The notes under the pieces are model-generated. The model was not told the DNA's origin. It saw only the letters and a program-made list of their open reading frames with translations, and made no database searches. Position numbers and translations under genes: made by a program. This document shows, piece by piece, positions 31,953-43,685 of a DNA stretch of 64,000 nucleotides. How positions within the stretch are numbered: position 1 is the first letter of the stretch; the number at the start of each line of letters is the position of its first letter. Source of the stretch: Fagopyrum homotropicum (taxonomy: Eukaryota; Streptophyta; Magnoliopsida; Caryophyllales; Polygonaceae); the NCBI GenBank assembly GCA_033239125.1, contig BSWB01000007.1, positions 107,638,082 to 107,702,081 on the forward strand, given 5' to 3'.

Positions 31953-33204
31953 TGATGTAATTGCCTTGGATGGATTAATACTCCTTTAAGTTTGGTGAAC
32001 TAGTCTCAACTAGAAACTCCTTTGTTGAATCAAGTAGTCAACTTAGTTTGGAAGAAGGTTCTTGTGTTGGTACGTAGATAGTTAAGGAACTTTTGTTGTA
32101 AGTGTCTTCACACAATTGACACAAAGTGGAAAGAATAACTCAAGTAGGCACAACTGGTATGATAGAAAGTATCAATAATAACTAACATATCCAAAGAAAT
32201 TGACTCAATGTGTTTAGAGTAAAAAGAGGCAAGAAATAGGCACACAAGAGGTTAAAAAGAGAGTTTTATGTACCTTGAACTTCTGAAATTAGAGAGAGAT
32301 AGCCGGGTAAGTTTAATCTTAATAGAAAGGAAACTTCTTCTCAAGGTCGAGATTGCTCAAAAGATAAAATTTTTGGCTATGAATTGGATCAAGGGTTGTA
32401 TGAAACTTCTTCTTTGGATGTCTCTTGAACAGGGTGCACTTGAACTTCTAAGCCTCAAAAATTCTCGAGAAAAATTTGCAACAATAGTGAATCTCAGATG
32501 GAATCTCAGCCGATATTGTCAAATCATCGATGATTGAACGACAATCAGTGAAGATTTATTGGGATATACTCCTTTCTTGTTGCCTTGATGATCCTTTCTC
32601 AGTTGGATCACAACAACTCGTGCCTAACATAAATTCTCATTATGATATAGTTGATGGTAGGGCGTTTGGGAAAGTGTAGGCTTTATTGTGGAGTTATGGA
32701 ATGGGTAAGTAAAAAGTATAAGACTGCTGCAAGAGGTTATAGGAAGGGATTTGAAAAAAGGTTTTCGGTCAAGATTCGAAAGATATGATAAGATTTCACC
32801 TACTAGATAAGATCTCAACAATAAGATTCTTTATAAATCTCTTTCCTTTTTGAATAAGCAGCGGGATAATCAGATTTGTCTTCAACTTCAAGTATGGATC
32901 TTGCTGGAATAAGGAGAAAATCACCAAACTTGTTTGTCAAGTAACGAGAAAATCTTGGGCTTGGACACACAACCGTGGGTGAGATTTCTCTAGAACTCAA
33001 ACAAGATTACAGTTTGGGTTGGTTGGATTGTATTTGGCTATGACGTCTCTCTTCTCAATAAAAACAAGTCAACACACATTAAACTCAAATGATCTCACAA
33101 AGAATAACAACAAAGAAAAGACTCGATTTTTATGTGACTCAAAGAAGACTCTAATAAAAATACCCAAACCATAGGTGTGGTTGAGTTGGACTTCAATCGA
33201 TTGT
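31953..33204 (-). repeat. Probable GYP1 5' LTR and leader of a second relic
   Basis: No protein domain is found in this 1.25-kb interval. It begins TGATGTAATTGCC just beyond the worn primer site, so its proximal part is probably the GYP1 5' LTR. It contains CGAGATT words (near 32330, 32460-32515 and 32975) like those in the GYP1 interior. The distal part (about 33115-33204) looks like the leader of another gypsy element because it runs into a perfect primer site. I could not place the boundary between them. Confidence 0.45.
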
Positions 33205-33216
33205 GCTCTGATACCA
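33205..33216 (-). other. Perfect initiator-Met primer-binding site of a second gypsy relic
   Basis: The minus strand reads TGGTATCAGAGC exactly. A TG start 4 bp away (33220, TGATGTGGAG) would be that element's LTR, but only about 25 bp remain before the ATH-A LTR begins at 33245. This is therefore a separate element truncated by ATH-A. Confidence 0.65.
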
Positions 33217-33244
33217 CTTTGATGTGGAGTTTGAAGTTGCTTCT

Positions 33245-34957
33245 TGATAGCATGTATTATAGTCTATATTTTGGGATTGGTTTAGACGCTTTATCTTCAT
33301 AAATCTGCATGTATGGATGTATATTCTTTATTATATTGTTGTTTTGTCTACCTTTGTGGGAATCGAGGTCTACACCTAGTTTCGTTGTAATTGTAGGGAA
33401 AATGGCACGTTTTGGACCGAAATGGAGCTAAGGAGTTATAAGAAGATCTCACGAAGCATGGAAATGATTTGAAAGATTGATTTTGGACCAGATTAGAGAG
33501 TTACACTTTCAGTTGATACTCACCTCGGTTAGCTACAGTATCACCTCGACCGAGGTGATCCTAGGAGCGTCTGGACCGAGGCGAACTGATGACGGGACAA
33601 CGAGATCTTTATTTTTGGATGAGATCTTCTATTTTTGGAAAGTGAATATCACATATTTTTGGCTGGATTTCTGGAAGGAAGATATCTTTTTGGCTGATGT
33701 ATTTTGGAAGATATGGAGATATATTTTAAGAAAATTATCTTTTTAATATATTTTATCTTTGGAAGATAATTCTCCTATATAAAGGGTTGGATTTTCTACA
33801 ATTCAGCCATCTTCGGATCAATGATTTTCTGAAGGATTTTCTGAAGAAAGTTTGAAGAGTTTTGAAGGAAGTTTGAAGGTTGAAGATCAAGGAAGGAAGG
33901 AATCAAGTTGAAGTTGGCTTTGAAGGAAGTTTTGTAAGACTTTCTTAGTTTGTTGGGTTTGTTGTCTTTTCTGATTGTGATTGAGGAACGCTGATTGTTT
34001 GTTTGTTTTATTCAGTTATTGAGACCTTTGTGTTAAGGTTTTCTTGTTTGAATATTGATTCCTTTCTCATATATTTGATTATTATAATCATGATGATTAT
34101 TGGCTAAGTTCTTTATGCGATTCTAGGGTGATTGGCTGAAAGTTGTGGGAAAGACGATGATAGAATGATCTTTACCCCAACGGACCCTAAAAGCTCGAGC
34201 CTTTACCTTAATCGACGAACACCTGGGTCAGTCATTGAACATCTTGGCTGGGATGGGATATTTCTGAACGAGGTGGGACCTTTCCTAAACCTTATCTGAG
34301 TTGAGAGTTTCTGTTTGCCAAATCCTATCCTTGTTATACCCTTTCTTGGTTCAACGCAAGCCTAGGATGAGACTTACCCGGTGATTCTTTTGTTTGTTTA
34401 CCCAAGATGATGAGTGTAGGTAATAAAGGTTTATCCTTTATTGGGGTTTGAGTGTGCCTTCATCCCATCTTTGTGAGTTAGCATGAGGCTTACCCGGTAA
34501 AGGTTGATTCTATCCCCTTGGGTGGTGTGTTGGTTTGAGATTATAGTTCCTTTCCTTAGTACCTTGAGAGTTGCCCGGTAAAAGGATCTTTGGTTTGGGA
34601 TAGTGAGTAGTGAGACTTACCCGGTAATTTATTCCCACTTTAGAAACACCTTCCCTTTGCAAACCTCAGCTTTGTCCACGTTATCCTTTGAGATCTTGAG
34701 TCGTAACCACAAATGGATGTTTGAATCTCTAGAATCCACATTTCCTTTATTTTACTTTTATATCATCTTTGATAGCTTTGCTTGTTGCTTGTGGTTATTT
34801 GACAACCTGAATTACCGATCTTTGTTTCACCAAAGTCCCTATGTTCGACCCTGAAATTCTTGCTTTTATTACAATCGATCCGTATACTACGGGTTCGCTA
34901 TTTGCAATAATTTTTGGTATAAATATTTAAACTTGCACACACATTTTGGAGCGAACA
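33245..34957 (+). repeat. ATH-A 5' LTR (Athila-type, 1713 bp)
   Basis: An Athila-like LTR in plus orientation, beginning TGATAGCATGTATTATAG and ending GGAGCGAACA, directly before a tRNA-Asp-type primer site. It is homologous throughout to the ATH-2 LTRs in the opposite orientation. It contains CCTCGACCGAGG at 33544-33555. Confidence 0.88.
33776..33783 (+). promoter_or_regulatory. ATH-A LTR TATA box
   Basis: TATATAAA, conserved in the same relative place in the ATH-2 LTRs, about 530 bp from the LTR start. Confidence 0.55.
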
Positions 34958-34963
34958 AGTTTT

Positions 34964-34981
34964 TGGCGCCATTGCCGGGAA
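34964..34981 (+). other. ATH-A primer-binding site (tRNA-Asp type)
   Basis: TGGCGCCATTGCCGGGAA lies six bases after the LTR end. It matches the 3' end of plant tRNA-Asp with minor changes, the primer typical of Athila/Calypso elements. Confidence 0.85.
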
Positions 34982-35084
34982 CTTGGTTAGACCAGGTTCG
35001 GTTTTGATTGTCTTTCGGGGCTATAGCCCTTGTTGGTTTTGACCACTTTACTTGAGTGTTTTCGCAGGATCTTTCCTTAGGTTT

Positions 35085-35811
35085 ATGCGAAGAACTCGTG
35101 TTGGAAAGAAAATCGTTCCTTACGATCCCGAACAAGAAAAGACCTACAAGAGAAGATTGAAAGAAGCTAAGATGGCCGATCAAGACAATCGAGATCTTGA
35201 AGCCGAATTGAAGGAGGCATTGGAATAGCTACGCCTCAGTAAGGAAGAACTACAGCGAGAAAAAGACGAGACTTGCGCAAGAACTAAAGGAATTGAAGCA
35301 GATATGGCCGCTCTAAGGGCTCAGTTTCTGCCTCGACCGATCCCAGATCCTCGACCGAGGCAAGACCTAGTCCCAGTTGCCCCGGCCAAGATACACCCAC
35401 CACCTTGGATGCTAGTCCGAGATGTTCTTTTTTCTAGAGTTCCACGAACCCTAGGACAGAGGATGGACCCCAATCAGTACGTCAGGCGTCTAGGAGTCAA
35501 CCTAGGTGATCCACCTGAGCATGATTATGAACTTAGACCTCAAGTTCTAACCATGATTCGACAATGTCAATTTGGAGGTTTGGAGAGAGAGTCTCCGCAT
35601 CAACACTTGCAAAATTATGAGATTCTGATGGATACTTTGAGACCATCAAGAGTGGACAATAACAACTACAAGTTGAGGCTTTTCTACTTCTCTTTGAAAG
35701 ACAAGGCGCTTGCTTGGTATCAATATCTTCCGGCCGGAAAAATCAACACTTGGAAAGAGATGACAACGGAGTTTCTTAATAATTTTTTCCCCCTTCTAAG
35801 ACCGCTGAATT
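35085..35811 (+). pseudogene. ATH-A gag, 5' part only
   Basis: Athila Gag starting MRRTRVGKKIVPYDPEQEK, the same start context (GGTTTATGCGAAGA) as in the other Athila copies. An in-frame TAG near 35226 stands where ATH-2 encodes Gln (EAMEQLRL versus EALE-stop-LRL), a CAG to TAG change. Later parts are HDYELRPQVLTMIRQCQFGG and FYFSLKDKALAWYQ. The frame is cut at 35811 by the TEK-F LTR, and the rest of the element is not found on the other side. Confidence 0.87.
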
Positions 35812-36673
35812 TGTAACACCTCAAATCTACAGGACTTGGAATGCTACATTGGGCTAGGATCTCACAATGGATCCTGACCCTAGCCTGACAACAAGTTCAC
35901 TGGATCTTACAACAAGGTACAAGTAGAGGAAAACCAAATACATAAAAGCGGTATATGATACATCAAGAGTGTTTACAAACACAAAGCCGAGTACAAAACA
36001 TCAAACATAAACATCTGATACAAAAGATCCCAACCCACACATCCTAATATATAGAAGTCCTCGGCTGGTCACACCATCTGGCTCACTCTACAGTCTTCCT
36101 AACCTGCAGATCATCTACAACACGTGTATACACCGTTAGCTACAGCAATAGATAAGCATGAAGGTAATAGCACAAACACACATCAACATCTCATACATGC
36201 AATGCCACACACATTCATTTATTATCTTTCATTACGTGATTCCATTACTAATTCAACTTCTTTTGTAACACGAGGAGCCTTAAGAACCTCGTCCCTTTCC
36301 CCATTAACACAGGGGTTTTGCATAGGGATGATCATCACTCGTCCCCTGTGTTACTGGCTTCCAAGCACCTCCCCTAACCCGCAGGCGGAGACCGGTGGTT
36401 ACTGCCCGTTATAATACACTAGGGCCATTTACAATGTAATAAAATGGTCATCGTAGTCCGGTTTAGGTTATAAATGCACAATCATATGAACACACACAAC
36501 CATCACAATCACACAAATCCATAACTGAACGCTAAGTAAGTTCTATAGACTTACCTCGTACACTCGTATCCAATACCACGTCACAGCTTCCCCTTGGGGA
36601 AGAAACCAACGCTTGCAATATCAAGGCACACAACATCATACACTGCAAGGGTTAGGAGACTCGTCTCCATAAC

Positions 36674-37072
36674 TAGGGTTGAACATCGGTCAAAAACCGC
36701 AAACCGAACCGCAACCGAACCGCAAACCACAAACCTGAAAAACATGGACCGCACACCGAACCGCAAAATTGCGGTTTGAACCGCACGGTTGCGGTTCGGT
36801 TGCGGTTCGAACCGCAAATGAACCGCAATTTGCGGTTTGCTTGCGGTTTTGCGGTTTTTTTTGCATTTTTGCGGTTTTTTTTTGCGGTTTGGTTGCGGTT
36901 TTTTTTTGCGGTTTGCAGTTTTTTTTGCGGTTTATTTGCGGTTTGAGCCGCAAACCGAACCGCAAACCGCAAAACTTGCGGACCGCAAACCGAACCGATT
37001 AAGTGCGGTTCGGTTGCGTTTTGGACCGCAATTTGTGGTTCGGTGAACCGAACCGCAATCTGCTCAGCCCTT
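36674..37072. mobile_element. hAT MITE with GCGGTT repeats, 399 bp
   Basis: Bounded by the perfect 8-bp duplication TCCATAAC (36666-36673 and 37073-37080), the size hAT transposases make. Ends are TAGGGTTGAACA and, reversed, AAGGGCTGAGCA, a 12-bp imperfect terminal repeat. The interior is a dense inverted array of GCGGTT/AACCGC words with T-runs. Long frames through it (phenylalanine- and arginine-rich) are artefacts of this array. It is non-autonomous and was inserted into the TEK-F LTR. Confidence 0.93.
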
Positions 37073-37311
37073 TCCATAACAATAACCAACCTACAACATC
37101 AATCTAAACCTCAAGATCACAACAAGCTCACAAATGCCGGCAGCATAACCTCAACATCAACACAAGTGCCTAAGGCACAACTCCAACATACAACACATCC
37201 TAACCACACTAGCCTAGCTACCAACTAAGCCAAGGCCAAAAGAAGGGAAGGAAGGAAGACATACCAACAAGGTATGCACCAACAGAAGCAAGAGCACAAG
37301 GTTGATCCAGT

Positions 37312-37418
37312 GAGGCGCACTGGCGGCTCACCAAAGTCGTAGGGGCGGCTCACCAAAGGCGCAGGGGCAGCTCACACACCGTGCGCAGGGGCGGCTGGAG
37401 TCAGGCGCAGGGGCGGCC
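37312..37418 (-). repeat. GC-rich minisatellite in TEK-F LTR
   Basis: Four to five copies of a unit resembling GGCGCAGGGGCGGCT, alternating with CACCAAA-type spacers. The TEK-E LTR has the same word in the reverse orientation at 57762-57836, so the array belongs to the LTR family. Confidence 0.75.
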
Positions 37419-37880
37419 AACTGTGTAGAGAGTTGGTCCCGACTTCTCTTTGATCCCTTTCTCGACTCTCTTCACTTCTTCAACACACCACAACAACATA
37501 TACACATATATGATCATCAACCATCTAGGAAAGGATCCAACACAAGCCTAGCTTGTGATCCTAAGCTAGAAAGGAAGAAAGAAGCAAGAAAGAAGGAAGG
37601 AAGAGAGATGAAGGAGAAGAGTTTACCACAGCAAGCCCTAAGCTGCAACTATGGAGCATACAACACGTCTATCACCTCAACACAACACCAACAACCTTCA
37701 ACAACATCCTCATGAGCATCCAAGGCCAAAGCCACACTCAAAATCACAAGATCTCACTCACAAAAGCAAGAGGAGATCAAAGAAGATCAAGGAGAAAGAA
37801 AGAAGAAGAAGAACGTGAGGAGGAAGTGAGAAGCTGAAGAGAGGTAAGAAACCCCTCATCTGAAGCTAAGGCTTGGCTTA

Positions 37881-39199
37881 TAAGAAAAAGGGAAAGAAAA
37901 CAATATCTTGGGTTGCCTCCCAAGAAGCACTTTGTTTCAGGTTCGTAGCTAGATCAATCCTTGTTGCTGCTCATGTGATGTGGAGAGGTGCAATACTTTC
38001 AACCGGAATCTCCAGTTTATACTTCTTAAGACGGTGGCCATTTACTTTGAAGTTCTCGCTTTGTTCACCCCATACTTCAACTGCACCATGGGGAAAACAT
38101 GTTTAATTGCATAAGGTCATGTCCAATGGGATTTCAACTTACCAGGAAATAGTCGGAGTCGGGAATTAAAAAGAAGGACAAGATCTCCTTCGGAACTATG
38201 TGCTTGTCATGCCACTTCTTCATCCTTTCCTTGTAAATCCGCGCATTCTCATATGTATTCAAGATGATTTCCTCTAACTCATTAACGTGTAGAAGACGTT
38301 TCTATCCAACTCCTTGATATCAAAGTTGAGCCACTATACTGTCCAGTAAGCCTTGTGCTCTAACTCCACTGGAAGATGACAAGACTTCCCATACACAAGG
38401 TTGTATAGTGTAGTGCCAATGGGAGTCTTGAAAGCGGTTTTGTATGCCCAAAGTGCATCGTCTAGCTTAAGTGACTAGTCCTTTCTTGTTCTAGAGACAG
38501 TCTTCTCTAGAATGGCCTTTATTTCCCTACTTGAGATTCCCACTTGCCCATTCGTCTGAGGATGGTAGGGAGTAGCAATCTTGTGGATTACCTCATACTT
38601 TGCTAGTAGAGTTTCAGATTTACGGGTTGTAAAGTGTGTTCCTCTGTCACTAATGATGGTTCAGTGCGTCCCAAACCTTGGGAAGATCGTTCTATTAAAG
38701 AACTTCACTACCACCATAACATCATTAGTGGGAGAAGCAATCGCTTCAACCCATCTAAAAACATAGTCTACAGCTAGAAGAATATAATTGTTACCACAAG
38801 AGGATGAGAATGGTCCCATAAAGTCCACACCCCATACATTGAAGATTTCCACTTCTTGAATGTTGTTTAGTGGCATCTCATTCCTCCTCGATATATTTCA
38901 TGTTCTTTGACAAGCATCGCAACAAGCAACAAAGTGTTGGACATCTTTAAATAAAGTTAGCCAAAAGAAACCGGACTGTAATACCTTAGCACAAGTCTTG
39001 TGGAAACTAGTATGTCCTCCACAAGGTAGAGAATGGCAATGGCGGATGACAGTTTCCACTTCGTCTTCTGGTACACATTTCTGATAACGCCATCACGACC
39101 TCTCTTGAAGACTAGAGGTTCATTCCAATAGTAATGCCGGACATCCTTGAAGAATTCTTCTTTTAAGCGTAGGATAGTCTGGGAGGTAATTCTTGACAA
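37881..39199 (-). pseudogene. ATH-1 integrase relic
   Basis: A minus-strand Athila integrase broken across frames. Parts visible are FFKDVRHYYWNEPLVFKRG near 39140, RRNEMPLNNIQEVEIFNVWGVDFMGPF near 38860 (first catalytic Asp in VDF), LAVDYVFRWVEAIASP, and fragments of the C-terminal region down to the polypeptide end near 37960. ATH-2 at 49058-50496 is a better preserved homologue. The env-position ORF and 3' LTR are missing because the sequence switches to TEK-F near 37880. Confidence 0.82.
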
Positions 39200-39230
39200 A
39201 CCAAGTAATTTACAATATCATCAAACCAAG

Positions 39231-40654
39231 GTTCGTTACCTCTAGAAATCTAATAAGACACTCCTCCATCATGTGCAACTGCTCATCAGGGAAGGTGTCA
39301 TCTATAGGGAGATCATCCTTTGTGATGTGGGGAAGGCAACTTAGGTGGTCCGCCACGGAGTTCGTGGATCCTTTCTTGTCCTGGATCTCTAGATCAAACT
39401 CTTGGAGGAGGAGAATCTACCTAATCAGTCGCGGTTTTGCATCCTTCTTGGTGAGCAAATACCGTATAGTTGCATGGCCAGTATAGACAATCACCTTTGC
39501 CTCTAAAAGGTAAGAACGAAATTTTTCAAAAGCATAAACAACAACAAGAAGTTACTTCTCCGTCGTAGCGTAGTTAAATTGAGCGTCGTCTAGTATCTTG
39601 CTAGCATAATAGATGGCATGAGTGCGTCCATCCTTTTTCTGTCCGAGTACCGCTCCACCTCTACGTCACTTGCATCGCACATGACCTTGAATGGAAGACT
39701 CCAATCCGGAGGTTGAATGATGGGGGCTGAGATTAAAGCTTCCTTGATCATGAAAAAGGCATCTAAACATTCCTTCGAAGGCTCAAAGACTACATCCTTC
39801 ATTAGTAGGTTAGTCAATGGTTTAGCAATTTTAGAAAAGTCTTTAATACACCTTCTATAGAATCCGGCATGGCCAAGAAAACTCCTTACCCCTTTCACCG
39901 ATGATGGTGGAGGTAGCTTCTCAACCGTCTCTATTTTTGCCTTGTCAACCTCGATGCCACGGTTTGAGACCAAGTGACCTAAAACAATTCCTTCATTCAC
40001 CATAAAATGACACTTTTCCCAATTTAACACAAGGTTAGTGTCTTCACATCGTTGTAGAACTAATTAAAGATTAACAAGATAGTTATCAGAAGAAGAGCCA
40101 TATATAGAGAAATCGTCCATGAAAACCTCTATGATGTTTTCGATGTATTCGGAAAATATTGCCATCATGTACCTTTGAAAGGTGGCTGGAGCGTTGCACA
40201 ATCCGAACGACATTATCATGTAAGCAAACGTACCCCAAAGGCACGTGAATGTGGTATTCTCGTGGTCGTCGGGGTGGATGGGAATCTGCAAGAAACCACT
40301 ATATCCATCTAGATAACAGAAGTGAGAATGTTGCGCTAACCTTTCAAGAATTTGATCAATGAAAGGGAGGGGGAAGTGGTCCTTCCTAGTGGCGACATTT
40401 AGCTTCATGTAATCGATGCACACTCGTCATCCCGTAACTGTTCTTGTAGGGATTAGCTCGTTGTTTTTGTTAGTCACAACAGGCATTCCCCCTTTCTTTG
40501 GTACTACGTGGACGGGGCTCACCCACTTACTGTCAGAAATCGGGAAGAGGATACCTGCATCAAGTAATTTGAGGATTTCCTTTTTCACAACCTCTTTGAT
40601 GATCGGATTTAACCATCTTTGAGGTTTCCGTGAAGGCTTATCGTCATCCTCCAT
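39231..40654 (-). pseudogene. ATH-1 reverse transcriptase and RNase H relic
   Basis: Athila RT reads KPQRWLNPIIKEVVKKEILKLL, WVSPVHVVPKKGGMPV, CIDYMKLNVATRKDHFPLPF, then FMSFGL-type motifs and EVFMDDFSIYG with the catalytic MDD near 40105. TGA at 40424 replaces the Trp of the usual GWR(V/M)CIDY. A frame change follows near 40040. The next part reads NWEKCHFMVNEGIVLGHLVS and VRSFLGHAGFYRRCIKDFSKIAKPL, then RNase H (PFKVMCDASD) with a frameshift. This is the only Athila RT in the window apart from whatever ATH-3 carries beyond its end. Confidence 0.88.
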
Positions 40655-40660
40655 TAGTAT

Positions 40661-41266
40661 CTAATGCATGCACAAAGAGGGCTTGATACCCACTAGATCA
40701 TCAATGGTATATCCCGAGGCTTTCTTATGTAATCTCAATTCACTCATAAGCCTATCATGCTCATTATTAGTTAAATTAGCACTAACTATGACCGGATATA
40801 TAGAGTTTAGTCCTAGAAAAGCGCACCTTAAGTGAGTAGGAAGAGGTTTCAACTCCAAGGTAGGAGGTGCTTTTGTTGATGTGTTGAGGCCTTCCGAAGC
40901 GTCTCTAGATGCTTCTAAGGGTGTAGAAGAGATGGGGGGGTGTCTTGGAATACTTCTAAAAAGTCCTAGAGGAGTCTCAGAATTTTGGAATTCCACGGCC
41001 TAATAGGTATTTCCACGGCCGAGATTTGAGTCGAGATGGCTCTCGACATAGGTTTCCACGGGTGAATTAATTAAAATCTCGCCCGTGGAAATATGCCCTA
41101 TACCGATATTTTGCCCAGTTTCCGAGCCAACATTCAATTCATCAAATTCTTCTTTTGGCTCCTCTTTTAGTTCTTCCAAAGCTCGAATTTCGGAGTTGCA
41201 ATCCTCTTCGACCCCCTCTTCCATAATGCTCATTCTAATGACTTTCTGTAATTGATCTTTGAGCAA
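40661..41266 (-). other. ATH-1 protease-RT linker
   Basis: A variable linker with no catalytic motif. It contains an acidic stretch (EEVEEDC, EELKEEPKEEFDELN) and a proline-rich part (PRHPPISSTPLEA). A pair of related words, TTTCCACGGCCGAGATTT (41013-41030) and ATCTCGCCCGTGGAAAT (near 41077), lies about 50 bp apart and forms a larger interrupted inverted repeat. Confidence 0.6.
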
Positions 41267-41300
41267 AATAGAGATTACAATCTCTCTCCAATCTTCTTCT

Positions 41301-41760
41301 TCATAGATATTGAAGATGTCCTCCTAAAGCTGGTTCTTTAATTAATGTTGAGAATACGAACTCAACTTTCTCCTCTCCTATATTGAAAGATAGTTTGACG
41401 TTTTTGAAATCCACCAAGCAACTGGAAGTTGCTAGAAACAGTCTCCCAAGTATGATTGGGATTGGATAATCTACAGGAATGCCCAATACCACAAAATCAA
41501 TAGGAACGTAAAACTTACCAAGCTTTACGGGATTGTCTTCCAATATGCCAACGGGTCGAGTGATAGATCGATCGGCCATGTATAGTGTCATCTTCACCGG
41601 TTTAGGCTCTCCTAAATCAACATTCTCAACCAAAGCAAGTGGGATGGTTCTCACACTCGCTCCTAAATCACATAGTGCATCGTATGTTCCTCTCCAACTC
41701 CAATTGGAACTCAAAACAATCCCGGATCCCGCAGCTTGGGTGACTTCTTTTCCGTCATGA
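41301..41760 (-). pseudogene. ATH-1 aspartic protease
   Basis: Athila protease with LCDLGASVRTIPLAL (active site DLGAS) near 41670, MADRSITRPVGILEDNPVKLG, and YPIPIILGRLFLATSSCLVDF. It is well preserved but preceded by frame breaks from Gag. It lies between gag and RT as usual for Ty3/gypsy elements. Confidence 0.85.
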
Positions 41761-41879
41761 TTTTTATGAGTTTCGATGACTCGGAATTCATCTTTACCTC
41801 ACTAAAATCCTCTAATTTCCTCTTGTTAGAGAAGATCTCTTTTAAGAACTTCCCATAAGCGGGCATACCTAGAATAGTA

Positions 41880-43249
41880 TCAATAAAAAGGTATGTTAAT
41901 ATGCAGTTTGCTCATAAGTTCAACAAACATACCAAAGTGTTTGTCTAGATGCACTCTCGCTCTAGACTGTGGAAATGGTAGTGGAGGTTTGTAAGATTGA
42001 GGAGGTACGTAGACATCGACCTTCTCCCTCTCTTTCTCGGCTGGAACCTCGGTTTCCATGGGCTGCTTGCCCTTGCCATCCGTCCTTGATGTATGATCGA
42101 TAGTCTTCGCACCACTCCTTGTGGTAATCGTCATCACTTGGCCCTTCGGATTATTTTCACTCCTTCTAGGAAGCTTCCCTTGATCTCTAGGAACTTCTCT
42201 GGCCTTGCTAAATACTTGAGCTCTTAAGTTTTGACTTCCATTATCGGGCGTTCGTTGGGAGTATTTCTCAACAATTTGAGCTTGTTTTTCAACAAACTCC
42301 CATACATCATCTACTCTCATATCCATAAAAGTTCCAGTAGAAAGGGATTGGAGTTTGAATTGAGTTTCTCCATCAAAATCCTTGAAATAAATTTCCAACA
42401 GCTCAAGTTTTGGAATCCGATGATGAGGGCAATCCAATAAGAGGTCATTGAACCTCTCCCATGATTTATAGAAGCTCTCATTGTTTTTCATAATAAAAGC
42501 ATTGATTTTACCTCTCAATTCCGCCGTTTTTTATGGCGGAAAGAACGAATTCCGAAGGCATCTCCTCCCATGTGCTAACTCTTCCGGATGGAAGAGATTG
42601 ATACCAAGTAAGCGCCCTATCCTTCAAAGAGAAATAGAAAGGTCATAATTTAATTATTTTTTTCCACACCTTTAGGTTTCAAACTCTCCATGAGAATTTC
42701 ATAGTTTTGCAAATGTTGATGAGGAGATTCCCTCTCCAATCCTCCAAACTGAGTTTGGCGGATCATAGTAATAACTTGGGGTCGAAACCCATAGTCATGC
42801 TCATCTGGATCGACTATCACGCCGGGACGGTGCGTTTGTTGAACGGGAACCATCCTTTGACCAACTGTTTGTGGTATCCCACAAGTGGATCAACTCTCTC
42901 AACCCTTGGTGGGTTAGGCGCAGGTGGTGATACAACAAGAGGTGTCGGTGGTTTAACTACAACTCTAGCATCTCTAGCTCTTTCTTCGTTATTCCATCGA
43001 ACGGATTGTCATAATTTAGCCATGTCAGCTAGAAGTTGTTCATGTCTAGCAAGTCCTTCAGCTCTCTCTTATGAGAGCATCATCTCGTAATTTTACTTGA
43101 TCAAGAGCTTCATTCAGTTCATCTTGAAGATCTCTTTCTCCCTCATTATTGGCAGCAACCATTTTGGCTTCTTTCAACCTTCTCTTGTATGTCTTTTATG
43201 GTTCAGGATCGTAAGGAACGGTTTCTTTACCAACTCGAGTTCTTCGCAT
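41880..43249 (-). pseudogene. ATH-1 gag relic
   Basis: Gag from the ATG at 43249 (MRRTRVGKETVPYDPEP), with stops and frame changes. Parts seen are EHDYGFRPQVITMIRQTQFGG near 42760, a broken core near 42530-42650, MRGKINAFIMKNNESFYKSWERFNDLLLDCPHH near 42500, and a proline-rich C-terminus (VYVPPQSYKPPLPFP) near 41980. Homologous in order to ATH-2 gag. Confidence 0.85.
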
Positions 43250-43354
43250 AAACCTAAGGAAAGATTCGGCAAGAACACTCAAGTAGAACGATCAGTAGCA
43301 AAGCAAGAAGCTTCCAAGTTAGACAATCGTACATTGAATTTGGTCTTGACCAAA

Positions 43355-43372
43355 TCCCCGACAACGACGTCA
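43355..43372 (-). other. ATH-1 worn primer-binding site
   Basis: The minus strand reads TGACGTCGTTGTCGGGGA, the tRNA-Asp-type site with three changes, each a G-to-A or C-to-T transition. It lies six bases from the TG at 43379 that starts the LTR on the plus strand. Confidence 0.75.
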
Positions 43373-43378
43373 AAAACT

Positions 43379-43685
43379 TGTAAAGGACAGAGTAGAGAAC
43401 AAATTTATATCCTGAAATAAGCCTAACGATAAGCGAACTCCCAGAGTGTGGATCCAACGTAGTATGGGCTAATATTCCGGAGTCGGTCTCAGGGATTCAT
43501 TGAGAACAAATTCAGTAAAGCAATCCAACTTAGCAAGCATGCAAAAGCAATGATCAGTAACAATGATAAGAATATATAGATTAATTGGGGAGTGTGAATT
43601 ATAGAGGTCCAAGCATCCGATTATGGTTTCCGATTCAAGATGCCTATAGATATGTAAAGGACAGAGTTGAGATTACAAAGGTAAG
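43379..43685 (-). repeat. ATH-1 5' LTR, proximal piece
   Basis: The first about 307 bp (plus-strand order) of the ATH-1 5' LTR, from TGTAAAGGACAGAG to the ATH-2 target site GTAAG (43681-43685). The rest of the LTR lies at 55034-56351. TGTAAAGGACAGAGT occurs again near 43654, a small internal repeat. Confidence 0.8.

Larger units (their letters stand above)
35812..37880 (-). repeat. TEK-F, truncated Tekay-like LTR (minus)
   Basis: Homologous in reverse to the TEK-E LTR at 57161-58902. It starts TGTAACACCTC (reverse: GAGGTGTTACA, the typical Tekay LTR end). Shared landmarks are the GGGCCATTT/ACTGGCCCTAG region, the CGTTAGCTA region and a GC-rich minisatellite. A TATA-like CTTATAAG lies near 37875. 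The sequence then switches abruptly to Athila integrase DNA near 37880, so roughly the first 230 bp of the LTR are missing. The 5 bp before it (GAATT) have no visible partner. A hAT MITE is inserted inside. Confidence 0.78.

Noticed and set aside
33205..33244. Primer site at 33205 belonging to ATH-A
   Set aside because: It is on the minus strand and of initiator-Met type, whereas ATH-A is plus-strand with its own tRNA-Asp-type site at 34964.
36581..37089. Several overlapping arginine-, phenylalanine- and asparagine-rich frames on both strands
   Set aside because: All are translations of the GCGGTT/AACCGC array of the hAT MITE.
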